From assembly GCA_024243835.1 (NCBI GenBank), contig JALPMN010000470.1:1-10082 (forward strand): DNA of 10,082 nt, written 5' to 3'. Below, one piece after another: positions 1-8,017 of the stretch. This stretch comes from Enteropsectra breve (taxonomy: Eukaryota > Microsporidia). The stretch's first letter is position 1. Each line of letters begins with the position of its first letter. A program made the translations under genes and the position numbers. The notes below the pieces were generated by a model that had not been told where the DNA came from, ran no database searches, and was given only the letters and a program-made list of their open reading frames with translations.

Positions 1-66
1 GATGATGGCAAACTATTTAAGAAAAAAGAACCTAGAGGGGCATGGATGCCAAGGGTGAGAGATTAA
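1..66 (+). CDS. C-terminal tail of a partial ORF, possibly a Ty3-type integrase end
   Basis: Frame 1 is open from the left edge to a TAA at 64-66 and encodes 21 residues beginning DDGKLFKKKEPRG. The DD-x-K-x-FKK pattern resembles the end of the retrotransposon ORF elsewhere in this window (DDKIFKK near residues 1001-1007). It also resembles the general 'DGK-x-x-KR' tail that follows the GPY/F module of Ty3/gypsy integrases. I infer a second, different Pol end, or an older fragment, converging on the minus-strand gene that begins to be read at 2469. No polypurine tract or LTR end is visible in the 36 bases after the stop, so if it is an element it is probably degraded. With so few residues it could equally be the end of an unrelated gene. 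Confidence 0.35.
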   Translation, partial: DDGKLFKKKEPRGAWMPRVRD

Positions 67-102
67 TTAAATCTATTTACTTACTTTTTTTAGATGGCAC
101 CA

Positions 103-2469
103 TCATATCCCTACGGGGGTATGACAAAGAGCTTCCTTATATTTTGTTGATCTTTCAAAGCGAAGTGCGCTTAGCATTTTTTTCTTCTCTGTCACAGAGA
201 GCTTTTCGAAATTTTTCCTTTCATCACAATACAGCCAATCGTATATTACTTCCAACATCACTTTTTCGATTTGCTTTTGCAGATCTGCTTCAACAGAATC
301 AAAAATCTTTGGTGTATTAAAAAGGACTGTTAGTGTATTGTTGCTTGTAGAATCATAATATGCTTTTAAAAGTTCATAAGCAGGCGTGATTGAATACTTT
401 GAAAGCTTTTGATATTTTTCACCGTTTTTATCTATAACATATTCATTGAGTTGATAATTTAGTACTAAATTTAAGACCTCAAGGTCAAAGGTTTTCAACC
501 AATAGTTAAAATGGCTATCTTTTAAATCATGCTCGGTAACTGCCACCTCTAAAGTGTCATTGATCTTAACAAATGTTTTGAGAGCGTATGCAACATCATA
601 AGATTTACCATAAGGCCTCACCTCTGAAGTTGTTATAGTTCTAAGAGCTTTTACGGAACCATAAGATTCAATATAGGGGCCTTCTTCTAAAATTACTAAA
701 TTATTTACGCTGTAGATGAGCTTGCCATTTTGCTTAAGTATTTTATACAGTGGTATAGTATTGAGCAGGTACTTGTTCATTTCTCTTATACCAAAATAAT
801 ATTGTTCCATGAGATCTTTTGTTGCATCTACCTTTAAAGTAATTAGTGGCAGAGGATAATCCCTTCCATTTTTGCAATTCTTTTTGAAATTGTTATATTC
901 TTCCATGATTGCCATCTCATGCTCGTATAGCTTGTAGTGATCATTGTATCTGTGTAAAACTGCAGTTCCTGCCACAAGATTCTCAACCAAACGATAGCGC
1001 AGAGCCTCTTGAATGATTTCCTCACTTCCCACTAGATGCGTTACCGAATTTCTTAAATAGTTGTATTCACTAGTAGTTACGCCATATTCATGTTCTGAGT
1101 CATCTTCGAGTGCCAGATTACTGTAGCATTTACCATCGGTAGTCCCCTCTTCTTTAAAAGCCAGCCACATGTAGGCCAAATCTGCCTTAGAAAAGATCCC
1201 GCGCAATCCGAGAGTCTTAAACTTATACTGCTTCAAGTGCGCAAATGTGTAAACATCGGGACTGTTGAAACCAAAGACTTCAAAACCATTCAATCCATTA
1301 AGAACTTCTCTGTTGTTCGCTAAAAGGGAGTACAAGAGATGATCAAAATACGAAGAAGTATCCTTGTGAATTAGATTATAGGCAGAATCAGGGGTGTTGT
1401 ATAAATTCAGTTCCTTGATCTGTGGAAGGAGCCTTAAAAGAGAGCAGAAAATCACGTCAAGGCCAGTGAACCTACTTTTAGGAACCCAGCCGACAAGCTT
1501 GACTATATTCTTAAAAACAGGGGTTCCTTCATTAAAAAGATTTAAAAAAGAAATAATTTTTGAACTCACGCCCTTTCGCCGTGTGTGTATACATATTTCC
1601 TGTTCACTTCCAAGCCTGTATCTCATTTTATGAAGCGGCTCAACAAAATTGATTTCGAATGTTTTATCAAGCACATGATGCTTTACTTTGACAATGCGAA
1701 ACAGCGGCTCAATGAAATATAGACGTTTGTATAGGACACTGTTGTCTGTCTTGGTGAACTTCTCCAATAGCTCTTGCTTTTTGAGTAAACGGTATAAGTT
1801 TAATCCAAAAACAAGATCGCACTTAATTTTTACATGCGCGTGCTGCTTCTTGCTATCATGAACAAAAATATCAGCCGTTGCATGTGGCTCAAAACCAAGG
1901 TCTGCGTATAGTTCGAGCACTTCTATGCACTGAGCGAGGGTCATTTTCATATGCTCTGTGGTGAAGAGTTTGTGGCGCATCTCAAATATTATCATGATCA
2001 TCGTAAGGTCATATTTTTTGCTCAGTTTCATTGTTGGCATTGGCTCAGCAGATATTTTTTCAAAACACTCCAATTTATTTTTGTTTAGAGAGCTTTCAAA
2101 AAGTATAGAGAAATTCTTTGCATCAGTCGATAGACAATAATTCTGATTTTTTAAGGCATTGAGATAAATATACGCATATTCAAGACGCCAAAGAATTTGA
2201 TTTAGCTCATCTTGTGATTCTTTGCTGTATGAGGTTAACTCGTTGATATTTGTATCGGGCTCATAACTGTGTAGCAAGTCTTTTTGGTATCTAGCAGTTA
2301 TATCATCCTTCAAAACAGCAGATTCTAGCATATCTGGAAGCAAAAAGATAGCAGCCTCTTTTCCACTGCCTTCTATCTTAACTGATAATTCTTTGGCCTT
2401 TGGGTTGGTGAATGGCATCGGAGTAAATCTTCCAGCTAGTATTTGTGATAGTACTTCTTTAAAAATCAT
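103..2469 (-). CDS. Intact 788-residue protein of an unknown tandem gene family (family member A)
   Basis: I do not recognise this family. The frame is open up to a TTG at 2499, but the ATG at 2469-2467 is the better start: from there MIFKEVL lines up with MKWIKEIL, the start of the broken paralogue at 8988. It is also directly preceded by ACCG with two AAATTTT blocks just upstream. The product is 788 residues, ends at TGA 105-103, and has no obvious signal peptide or membrane span, so it is probably intracellular. Blocks shared with the paralogue (residues from the ATG) are: FTPM-x-F near 15; EMRHKLF near 163; HVKIKCDLVFGLNLYRLL near 212; EPLFRIVKVK near 254; GLDVIFC near 336; LLYSLLANN near 388; QYKFKTLGLRGIFSKAD near 414; HRYNDHY near 506. 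Around 336-430 there is leucine-rich-repeat-like spacing (LPQIKELNLYNT). No catalytic signature is visible. Confident that it is a gene, not of its function. Confidence 0.85.
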   Translation of the reverse strand: MIFKEVLSQILAGRFTPMPFTNPKAKELSVKIEGSGKEAAIFLLPDMLESAVLKDDITARYQKDLLHSYEPDTNINELTSYSKESQDELNQILWRLEYAYIYLNALKNQNYCLSTDAKNFSILFESSLNKNKLECFEKISAEPMPTMKLSKKYDLTMIMIIFEMRHKLFTTEHMKMTLAQCIEVLELYADLGFEPHATADIFVHDSKKQHAHVKIKCDLVFGLNLYRLLKKQELLEKFTKTDNSVLYKRLYFIEPLFRIVKVKHHVLDKTFEINFVEPLHKMRYRLGSEQEICIHTRRKGVSSKIISFLNLFNEGTPVFKNIVKLVGWVPKSRFTGLDVIFCSLLRLLPQIKELNLYNTPDSAYNLIHKDTSSYFDHLLYSLLANNREVLNGLNGFEVFGFNSPDVYTFAHLKQYKFKTLGLRGIFSKADLAYMWLAFKEEGTTDGKCYSNLALEDDSEHEYGVTTSEYNYLRNSVTHLVGSEEIIQEALRYRLVENLVAGTAVLHRYNDHYKLYEHEMAIMEEYNNFKKNCKNGRDYPLPLITLKVDATKDLMEQYYFGIREMNKYLLNTIPLYKILKQNGKLIYSVNNLVILEEGPYIESYGSVKALRTITTSEVRPYGKSYDVAYALKTFVKINDTLEVAVTEHDLKDSHFNYWLKTFDLEVLNLVLNYQLNEYVIDKNGEKYQKLSKYSITPAYELLKAYYDSTSNNTLTVLFNTPKIFDSVEADLQKQIEKVMLEVIYDWLYCDERKNFEKLSVTEKKKMLSALRFERSTKYKEALCHTPVGI

Positions 2470-2510
2470 CGGTCTAAAATTTTGTAAAAATTTAATCAAA
2501 ATCGTTAAAA
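2470..2510 (-). promoter_or_regulatory. Start-proximal AAATTT / ACCG signal of family member A
   Basis: Read on the minus strand, the 40 bases before the ATG contain AAATTTTTACAAAATTTTAG followed by ACCG touching the start codon. The broken paralogue (AAAAATTTT then CGGGCC-ATG) and the retrotransposon (AAAATTTTACCC-ATG) have the same arrangement. AAATTT-like and CCC/GGG-like motifs next to start codons have been described in microsporidian genes. Here they decide the ATG over the upstream in-frame TTG. Confidence 0.5.
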
Positions 2511-2774
2511 AGCATTATGTAATAATTAAATACCCATGATTGCCAACAATTATAAAATGTATCCATTTGAGGACCAAAAATAATATCGCTTAATTATTTA
2601 CAGCAGGCGCATATAAATGTGCATGCCATTTCAATAAAAACATCATAACTTCAATTTACATTTTAAAAATGCTATTTGCAACAGAATAAAATATGATTTG
2701 TAAAAAGCGGTGGAAATTTACACTTCATATTTGTTGAAAGCGTTGTCAACCCGCTTATGCCGTCATCACTTAAT

Positions 2775-2816
2775 GAGTTATAATTTAGTATACAGATTTT
2801 TATACACTTATAACTC
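2775..2816. repeat. Imperfect inverted repeat (potential hairpin)
   Basis: GAGTTATAA at 2775-2783 is the exact reverse complement of TTATAACTC at 2808-2816. An inner GTATA/TATAC pair extends the stem, leaving a small T-rich loop. It sits alone in the spacer. It could be a transcript-end or small RNA structure, a relic of a mobile element end, or chance in AT-rich DNA. No further partner sequence was seen in this window. Confidence 0.4.
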
Positions 2817-3028
2817 GCGTACTCCACGGTAGCTTCGTTCTTACGGTATATTAGAGCTAAGACCCTGTTAAAATAGAGGCTTAGTTTGAATTGACAGAAA
2901 TAATGCACCATAAGCAGGTTTTGAAGGATTTCTATCACTGGATGTTACGATTATTAATATGACAATAAAAAACTCATTATTATACCAATTTCATACGTAT
3001 TCATTCAAATGCATGCATAGCTTAACAC

Positions 3029-3217
3029 TCATAATTCGATGCTGGAAGACCTTTGCAATAGTTTTGTATGAAAAGTACAAATTTGAACATTTTCTTCACA
3101 GTCAAAACTAAAAAATACTTTTTCACTGTTTTCTAATTGAACGCAGATTGTTTGATGCTCAATATCCACTCCAAATATAACTACAACAATTGCTTTAGAC
3201 AGTATAATTTTCTTCAT
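3029..3217 (-). CDS. Doubtful 62-residue hypothetical protein
   Basis: An ATG-initiated frame encodes 62 residues starting MKKIILSKAIVVVIFGVDIE. It has a short basic start and a hydrophobic run (residues 8-16) that could serve as a signal or anchor segment, followed by a neutral tail with four cysteines. It lacks the AAATTT plus CCC/GGG arrangement seen before the three larger genes here and matches nothing I know. It lies in an otherwise empty spacer downstream of the broken family member. A chance ORF in AT-rich DNA is at least as likely as a gene. Confidence 0.2.
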   Translation of the reverse strand: MKKIILSKAIVVVIFGVDIEHQTICVQLENSEKVFFSFDCEENVQICTFHTKLLQRSSSIEL

Positions 3218-3391
3218 AAATGAATATGCTATCGTTTACCTACTAAAGTAATGCCTAGTGCTGTATGAGGGTCACTGGCGCACAAAATGGAAATCAAAAG
3301 ACCAGTAATTTAAAAGAGTTTTTATTATTGCATCTTTTCTAAAATATCATTTTGACCAATAGAGGCATCATTAAAAATGTGGTTTTCGCTC

Positions 3392-4897
3392 CTACTCTTG
3401 CCTCTCGGGGAACCAGGGGACAGCCAGCCGGGCATCTCCAAATAAAACTCGGCTTGCCAGCATATTTCTTGTCTTCTCTTCGTAATTTTGTGAATGACTG
3501 GAAGCAGTAAATTTTTCAGTTAAGGCTTTAAGAATTTGATTCTTAAAGAATATAACAGAATCATTGCTATAAGAACAAGGCAGGTCGAATTTAATGCATA
3601 GCTTGGTATCTTCTTTAGATTTGAAGAAATTTTCATAAATAGTGCATAGCAATGCCACCATTTCCCTTTTGATTAACTTTTCTTTGTTTTCGCTCCCCTT
3701 ATTCAGGTATGCAGTACCAGTACACGTAATAATTATACTTTTTCCCTCAGCATTTAAGTTTTTGAGACAGGCAAGAAAAGAATCAATGGTCTGCCGGCTC
3801 TCATGGGTTGTGAGCGTAATTTCAAGGGCTCTGCCATATGATACTGATGCTCCAATCGCTTTCATCACACTAACATTTCTTTTTTCGCTTAGACTGCTTA
3901 AAATTACAAGATTAGATGCACTGTAAGCAGGCAGGCTCTTTTTCTTTAGATCTTTGTAGACAGATATTAATCGCGGCAGCTTTTTATTTTTTCCCCTTTG
4001 CTCGAGCGGCATTTCTTTCAAATAGACTGGATTTAGATCGATTTTTAGTATTTTAAGACGAAGAGGAACCTCTCTTTTATTTTCTTTGTTATTTTTAAAT
4101 TCGTTGTATTTGTGCGAAATATTTTCTTCTTCCCTATAAAGACAATAGTTGTCGTTGTACCGATGTGCATAAACAGTTGCTTTTTTTAAATTTTCAATCA
4201 GATGATAATTCACTGCATCACTAACAACGTCCGCTGTGCATGCGATGCTCTTTACAGAGTTCCTCAGGTTATTGTATTCACCGAAAGATTCAACCTTGCC
4301 ATATTTCAATCCTTTACGAGCCAGGTCTCGATGCAGCTTTTCAATTGTAGCTTTATTTTCTTCCTTGAGAATACTGTAAAAATAAAACGGGTCTGCCTTG
4401 GAGACTATTCCCTGCATGCCAAACTTCTCAAATTTGTACTGCTTGATGAGCGAAATTGTTCTGGGGCAAAGAATATTAAAGCCAATTACATCAAACCCTT
4501 TTAGTTTGCTCAGTGTCTCTTTATTGTTCAGCAGAAGAGAATGCACCAGCTCGTCAAACTCTGTCTTGTGTTCTAAAGAGGGCAGGCTATAGCTAGTGTT
4601 GGACAGATTATAGAGAGACAAACGCATGATTTTGGGAAAAAGCTTCAAAACTGCGCAAAAAATAGCATCCAGGCCTTCTTTTGGCTGTTTAGATACACAG
4701 GCGACGAGTCAAGTCAGTACTTCGAATTCCATATTTTTTTCATTGAAACAGGCAAGAAAAGAGGCAGGATCATACACGTTCTTACCACGTCCGGCATAAA
4801 TATGTTCTTCGCCATTCCTTACCGGGATGCACTGCATATCCTTGACTGCATCAACAAACGTTATTGAATATGTTTTATGAAGCGGGTTATATTTCAT
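3392..4897 (-). pseudogene. Family member B, 3' half (downstream of the insertion)
   Basis: The frame resumes at the duplicated ATGAA (4897-4893), reading MKYNPLHKTYSITF, the counterpart of VKHHVLDKTFEINF in the intact copy. After 62 codons it meets TGA at 4711-4709, then continues in the same frame for another 438 codons to TAG at 3394-3392. Matching blocks are GLDAIFC, LVHSLLLNN, QYKFEKFGMQGIVSKAD, YNNLRNSV, HRYNDNY and NLVIL. No ATG stands at the head of the long open part; the TTG at 4648 is an arbitrary opening. The C terminus (ending PERQE) diverges from the intact copy. Confidence 0.8.
4893..4897. repeat. Target site duplication, left copy (TTCAT)
   Basis: It matches 8048-8052 on the other side of the element. 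Five bases is the usual duplication size for Ty3/gypsy integrases. On the coding strand it is ATGAA, the start of the Met-Lys pair that follows the conserved EPLFRIV block of the host gene; a sixth matching base overlaps the LTR end. Confidence 0.85.
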
Positions 4898-4946
4898 CTG
4901 AAGTATTTAAATTCATGGGTAAAATTTTAATGATAATAGTTAACTT
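4898..4946 (-). repeat. 3' LTR of the retrotransposon (49 bp)
   Basis: An identical copy of the 5' LTR, preceded on the minus strand by the polypurine tract. Because its internal ATG (4916-4914) also faces outward, reading from it gives eight codons and a stop in the flanking gene frame region, so it does not fuse to the downstream gene fragment. It could still act as a promoter for that fragment. Confidence 0.9.
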
Positions 4947-4960
4947 CCCCCCTCCCCGCC
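4947..4960 (-). promoter_or_regulatory. Polypurine tract of the retrotransposon
   Basis: The minus strand reads GGCGGGGAGGGGGG immediately before the 3' LTR. This is the RNase H-resistant primer expected for plus-strand DNA synthesis. The run is strikingly G-rich for an AT-rich region, and it begins six bases beyond the Gag-Pol stop codon. Confidence 0.85.
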
Positions 4961-4966
4961 AAACGG

Positions 4967-7900
4967 TTAGTGTATTCCTTTCAAATCATAATGATTTTTC
5001 TTGAAAATTTTATCATCTTCCTTTACTAAATAAGAATCGTTATCGCAGACATCTATGATTACTCCGTTACGATAAAATCTCCCTTTCTCATTTTTGGTCT
5101 TGTCTTTTAAGTTCTCGTGGCTGGTTATTCTTACTTTTTGTCCTTTTAAAAATTTTTCACGCTTCATCATTTTAAATCTCTTTTGGTACAACCCTGCCCT
5201 GCTATTTTCCATCTGCGCTTCTCCTCTATCATCGTAAAAGGCTTCTTTAGGTGCACATCTTATTGCTGCATGGTATGAATTGTTGTAAATTTCCACAATC
5301 CTCTCGACTCGTTCTCGTATTGTGCCTTCTTTCATTCTTTCCAATCCGTCTCTAATGCTACGTATAACTCTTTCAACACGACCATTGCTTCTATGTGCTT
5401 CGATTCCTGCTTTATGATGTTCAATGCCATATTCCCAAACTAGCTTCTTAACTCTCTCATTGCAAAATTCTCTTCCGTTATCTGTGATAATTTCTACTGG
5501 CCTGTATCCATTTTCGAAACACTTTTTTAATGCTTCTGTAATCGATTCTGCCGATTTGTCCTTTAGGATCTCTACCTTTAACATTCTTGAAAAATAATCA
5601 ATAATTACCATTAGTACAGTTTTAGGATCATTTAGGAACATCAAATCAATTCCTATTTTCTCCATTGGTCTAGATGTTGTAATAAATTCGCTGCCCCCAG
5701 TCGTCTTCCTGTTTACTCTCTGGCAGGTATTACATTCTTTTATCAACATCTCAATATCTTTCCTTATACCCGGCCAATACATTTCGCTTTTCACTGAATA
5801 ATATGTCGCCTCTAGCCCTTTGTGACCAACTTTCTTATGTGCTTCCATTAGTATTTCCTTTCTCTTGTCTTTCTCTGGCATCCACCGCCTTTCTCCATTA
5901 TCAAATATCCAGAATTCTTTCTCTCCGTCAACTATTCTATGCTTGGTCATTTTGCCTTCTTTAATTTTGACCCCTCTTTCGTTTTCATAAAGTCTACTCA
6001 AGGCATCTGGTGCCGCTAACTCTTCTCCTTTATTATAATGAACCTCAAAGTCGAACTCTTGAATAATTTCAATCCACCTATTCACTCTGCTATTATTAAA
6101 TTCTGCTTTCCTTCTTATCTCCTCTAGGGCTTTATGATCTGTTATTAACTTAAATCTTCTACCTCGTAATTCGTACTCAAATTTCTTAATACCCCAAAAT
6201 ACCGCATACATTTCTCTTTCTGTGATACCATATCTACTTTCAGCAGGAGTCAGCTTTTTAGAAGCCCACTGGACCGGCCTCCATTCGTCTTTATCATCCT
6301 TTTGTAACAATACCGCACCAAGTCCAGTAAGTGACGCATCAGTTCTAAGCATAAATTCCTTGTTATAGTTCGCCAATAGTAACTTTTTTAATTCTGATAC
6401 TTCTTGCTTTATAGTTTCAAACTGTTCTTGCATACCTTTTGTCCATTCCCATGCTTTGTGGCGACCTTTAAGTCCGTCAGTTAACTTATTTGTCTTCTCT
6501 GCATACTTGGCAATAAAATTTCTAAACCATCCAGTTAACCCCAAAAATCTCCGTAATTCTGAAACATTTTTCGGTATCGGGTATTCCAACGCCTCGTTTT
6601 TCTTTATCTCACTGGCTTCCTGTTCTGTTCCATTTAAGGTAACCCCAAGTAGCTTGATCTCTTTCTTTTTAAATTGTATTTTCTCTGGATTTATCTTCAT
6701 ATTATTAACCTCTAGTCTCCTGATTACATCCTGTAATAATATATCATGATCTTTTTCTTTTTCTGCATGTATCACGATATCATCCATATATATTTCCACT
6801 CCGTTGCCTCTGATACCTTCCATTATTTTATTCATTATTCTCTGTAGCATCTGCGGAGCATTCTTAAACCCCATTGTCATACTATTCCATTCAAAGACTT
6901 TCCCATTAATCTCAAATGCCGTCTTATATTTATCTTTCTCTACAATCTCCACATGGTAAAATCCCTCTTTCAGATCTAAAACTGTAAAAAATTTTGATCC
7001 CTGTGTTGCCCTGATCACGTCTCTTATATTCGCCAACTCAAACTCATCTTTTTCAACGATATCATTGAGCATCATAAGATTACTCACGAGCCTGATTTCT
7101 CCCCCTGGCGACTTTTCTATTGCGCGTATTGGATTTCTCCATGACGATTCAGACCTCCTAATAACTTTTCTTGTCTCTAAATCTTCTATGTAGTCCAATG
7201 TTCTCTTTAGCATTGCTTGCGGTATATTTTGCCCCTTCTTATAGACCTTCGTACCATTGATAGTGTTTATTGAGCATTTTTCGATTTCACAATATTTTAT
7301 TTCTTCTTTTTCTTTCCTAACTAATTTTTGCAATTTGCCTAACAACTCTTGGTCTCTTTTAATTCTTTTGCTTTTGTCTGATGCTTCCGCTAGCATATCC
7401 AATTCATTGTTTCTACTGCGCTTCCCTAATTTACTTAATTCACGTACATCTTGATTATGTTGAAAATCATTTCTTTCTAAATAAAACTCTTTAAAGCGAT
7501 AATTAGAATTGAATTTACTCATAGTTTCCCTGCAAAATCTTGCAGTGTGACCAATTCTCCCACATGCATAACATTTAATAGCTTTTCTCTGGACACTGTT
7601 ATTTGATCTAACTGCTTCTAATTCCTTTTCCAGTTTTATTACTCTCTCCTCCAGCATTTCTCTTTCTTTACTTAATATCCTTTCTTCTAGGATTTTTATC
7701 TGCTCTTCTTTCTCATTTAACTCTTTCTGCATCTGATTCCTTTCCTTTATTTCTTCTCTTTCTGCCACCTTTGATTTAATCGTGGCCATTATCTTCTCTT
7801 CTGTGATGGTGCCACAACATTCACTTACTAAAAAATCTCTCATCTCCTGGCTTGCCTTTCTCCACACTGCCAGTGCCCATTCACCATCTAGTCCTTCTAG

Positions 7901-8017
7901 GCTTATTTCCATCTTAATTCTTTCATACTCATCCTTTATTCTTTTGGGGTGTTCCCCACAGTAACCTCTAGTTACTCCGTTTTCGCTTCGGGTGCCATCT
8001 GAAGTATTTAAATTCAT
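4967..8017 (-). CDS. Gag-Pol polyprotein of the Ty3/gypsy-type element (RT, RNase H, integrase; no protease seen)
   Basis: The ORF encodes 1016 residues in one frame and makes the enzymes that copy the element RNA into DNA and insert it. Domains in order: short Gag-like region with a charged coiled coil (about 82-142); zinc knuckle C149-x2-C152-x4-H157-x4-C162; basic linker; reverse transcriptase (about 255-480) with VLDLKEG (D348) and YMDD (410-413); RNase H (about 553-680) with D560, E600, D627 and D671; integrase with H727-H732-C762-C765 zinc site, catalytic D791, D846 and E882 (35 residues between the last two), and a GPY/F-like module near 979-997. No D-[S/T]-G aspartic protease motif lies between knuckle and RT (163-255), and no capsid domain is recognisable. 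The ATG is inside the 5' LTR; it is preferred because ACCC touches it and AAAATTTT lies just upstream. All catalytic residues checked are present. Confidence 0.93.
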   Translation of the reverse strand: MNLNTSDGTRSENGVTRGYCGEHPKRIKDEYERIKMEISLEGLDGEWALAVWRKASQEMRDFLVSECCGTITEEKIMATIKSKVAEREEIKERNQMQKELNEKEEQIKILEERILSKEREMLEERVIKLEKELEAVRSNNSVQRKAIKCYACGRIGHTARFCRETMSKFNSNYRFKEFYLERNDFQHNQDVRELSKLGKRSRNNELDMLAEASDKSKRIKRDQELLGKLQKLVRKEKEEIKYCEIEKCSINTINGTKVYKKGQNIPQAMLKRTLDYIEDLETRKVIRRSESSWRNPIRAIEKSPGGEIRLVSNLMMLNDIVEKDEFELANIRDVIRATQGSKFFTVLDLKEGFYHVEIVEKDKYKTAFEINGKVFEWNSMTMGFKNAPQMLQRIMNKIMEGIRGNGVEIYMDDIVIHAEKEKDHDILLQDVIRRLEVNNMKINPEKIQFKKKEIKLLGVTLNGTEQEASEIKKNEALEYPIPKNVSELRRFLGLTGWFRNFIAKYAEKTNKLTDGLKGRHKAWEWTKGMQEQFETIKQEVSELKKLLLANYNKEFMLRTDASLTGLGAVLLQKDDKDEWRPVQWASKKLTPAESRYGITEREMYAVFWGIKKFEYELRGRRFKLITDHKALEEIRRKAEFNNSRVNRWIEIIQEFDFEVHYNKGEELAAPDALSRLYENERGVKIKEGKMTKHRIVDGEKEFWIFDNGERRWMPEKDKRKEILMEAHKKVGHKGLEATYYSVKSEMYWPGIRKDIEMLIKECNTCQRVNRKTTGGSEFITTSRPMEKIGIDLMFLNDPKTVLMVIIDYFSRMLKVEILKDKSAESITEALKKCFENGYRPVEIITDNGREFCNERVKKLVWEYGIEHHKAGIEAHRSNGRVERVIRSIRDGLERMKEGTIRERVERIVEIYNNSYHAAIRCAPKEAFYDDRGEAQMENSRAGLYQKRFKMMKREKFLKGQKVRITSHENLKDKTKNEKGRFYRNGVIIDVCDNDSYLVKEDDKIFKKNHYDLKGIH
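7980..7997 (-). promoter_or_regulatory. Primer binding site of the retrotransposon
   Basis: One base after the 5' LTR the minus strand reads TGGCACCCGAAGCG. TGG pairs with the CCA end of a tRNA, which is the standard position for priming minus-strand DNA. The first eleven bases differ at one position from the well-known tRNA-Lys type site TGGCGCCCGAA, so a lysine tRNA is a candidate primer; the organism's tRNA set would be needed to confirm. The site lies inside the coding sequence (codons 7-13), which is unusual. Confidence 0.65.

Larger units (their letters stand above)
2500..3391. other. AT-rich spacer between the two family members
   Basis: About 890 bases without a convincing gene. Open frames here are short and lack similarity to anything recognised. 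The only structured items I see are an imperfect hairpin at 2775-2816, a 15-codon plus-strand frame at 2536-2583 that starts right after CCC, a doubtful 62-residue minus-strand frame at 3029-3217, and an AATAAA on the minus strand at 3326-3321. That AATAAA is about 65 bases beyond the stop of the broken paralogue and may be its polyadenylation signal. No tRNA or rRNA was recognised. Confidence 0.5.

Noticed and set aside
42..320. 92-residue plus-strand ORF at the left edge
   Set aside because: It lies mostly antisense to the intact 788-residue gene, and the part before 103 is out of frame with the better-supported tail at 1-66.
2536..2583. 15-residue plus-strand ORF directly after CCC (TACCC-ATG)
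   Set aside because: The start context is good, but 15 codons with no match is too little to call; it could be the remnant 5' end of a lost divergent gene.
2672..2938. 88-residue minus-strand ORF beginning with a GTG
   Set aside because: It has no ATG at the head, no start signal and a composition typical of chance frames; its start MIEILQNL resembles the spurious N-terminal extension of the intact gene only superficially.
4709..4897. A separate 62-residue gene starting at ATG 4897
   Set aside because: That ATG is the target duplication; the residues continue the EPLFRIV block of the broken gene across the insertion.
4895..4897. Extending the LTR to a 52-bp repeat by the three bases CAT (4895-4897 and 7996-7998)
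   Set aside because: On the left these bases belong to the target duplication and on the right to the spacer and primer site, so the match is coincidental.
6456..6749. 97-residue plus-strand ORF inside the retrotransposon
   Set aside because: It is fully antisense to the RT and RNase H coding region and hydrophobic only because the opposite strand is purine-rich.
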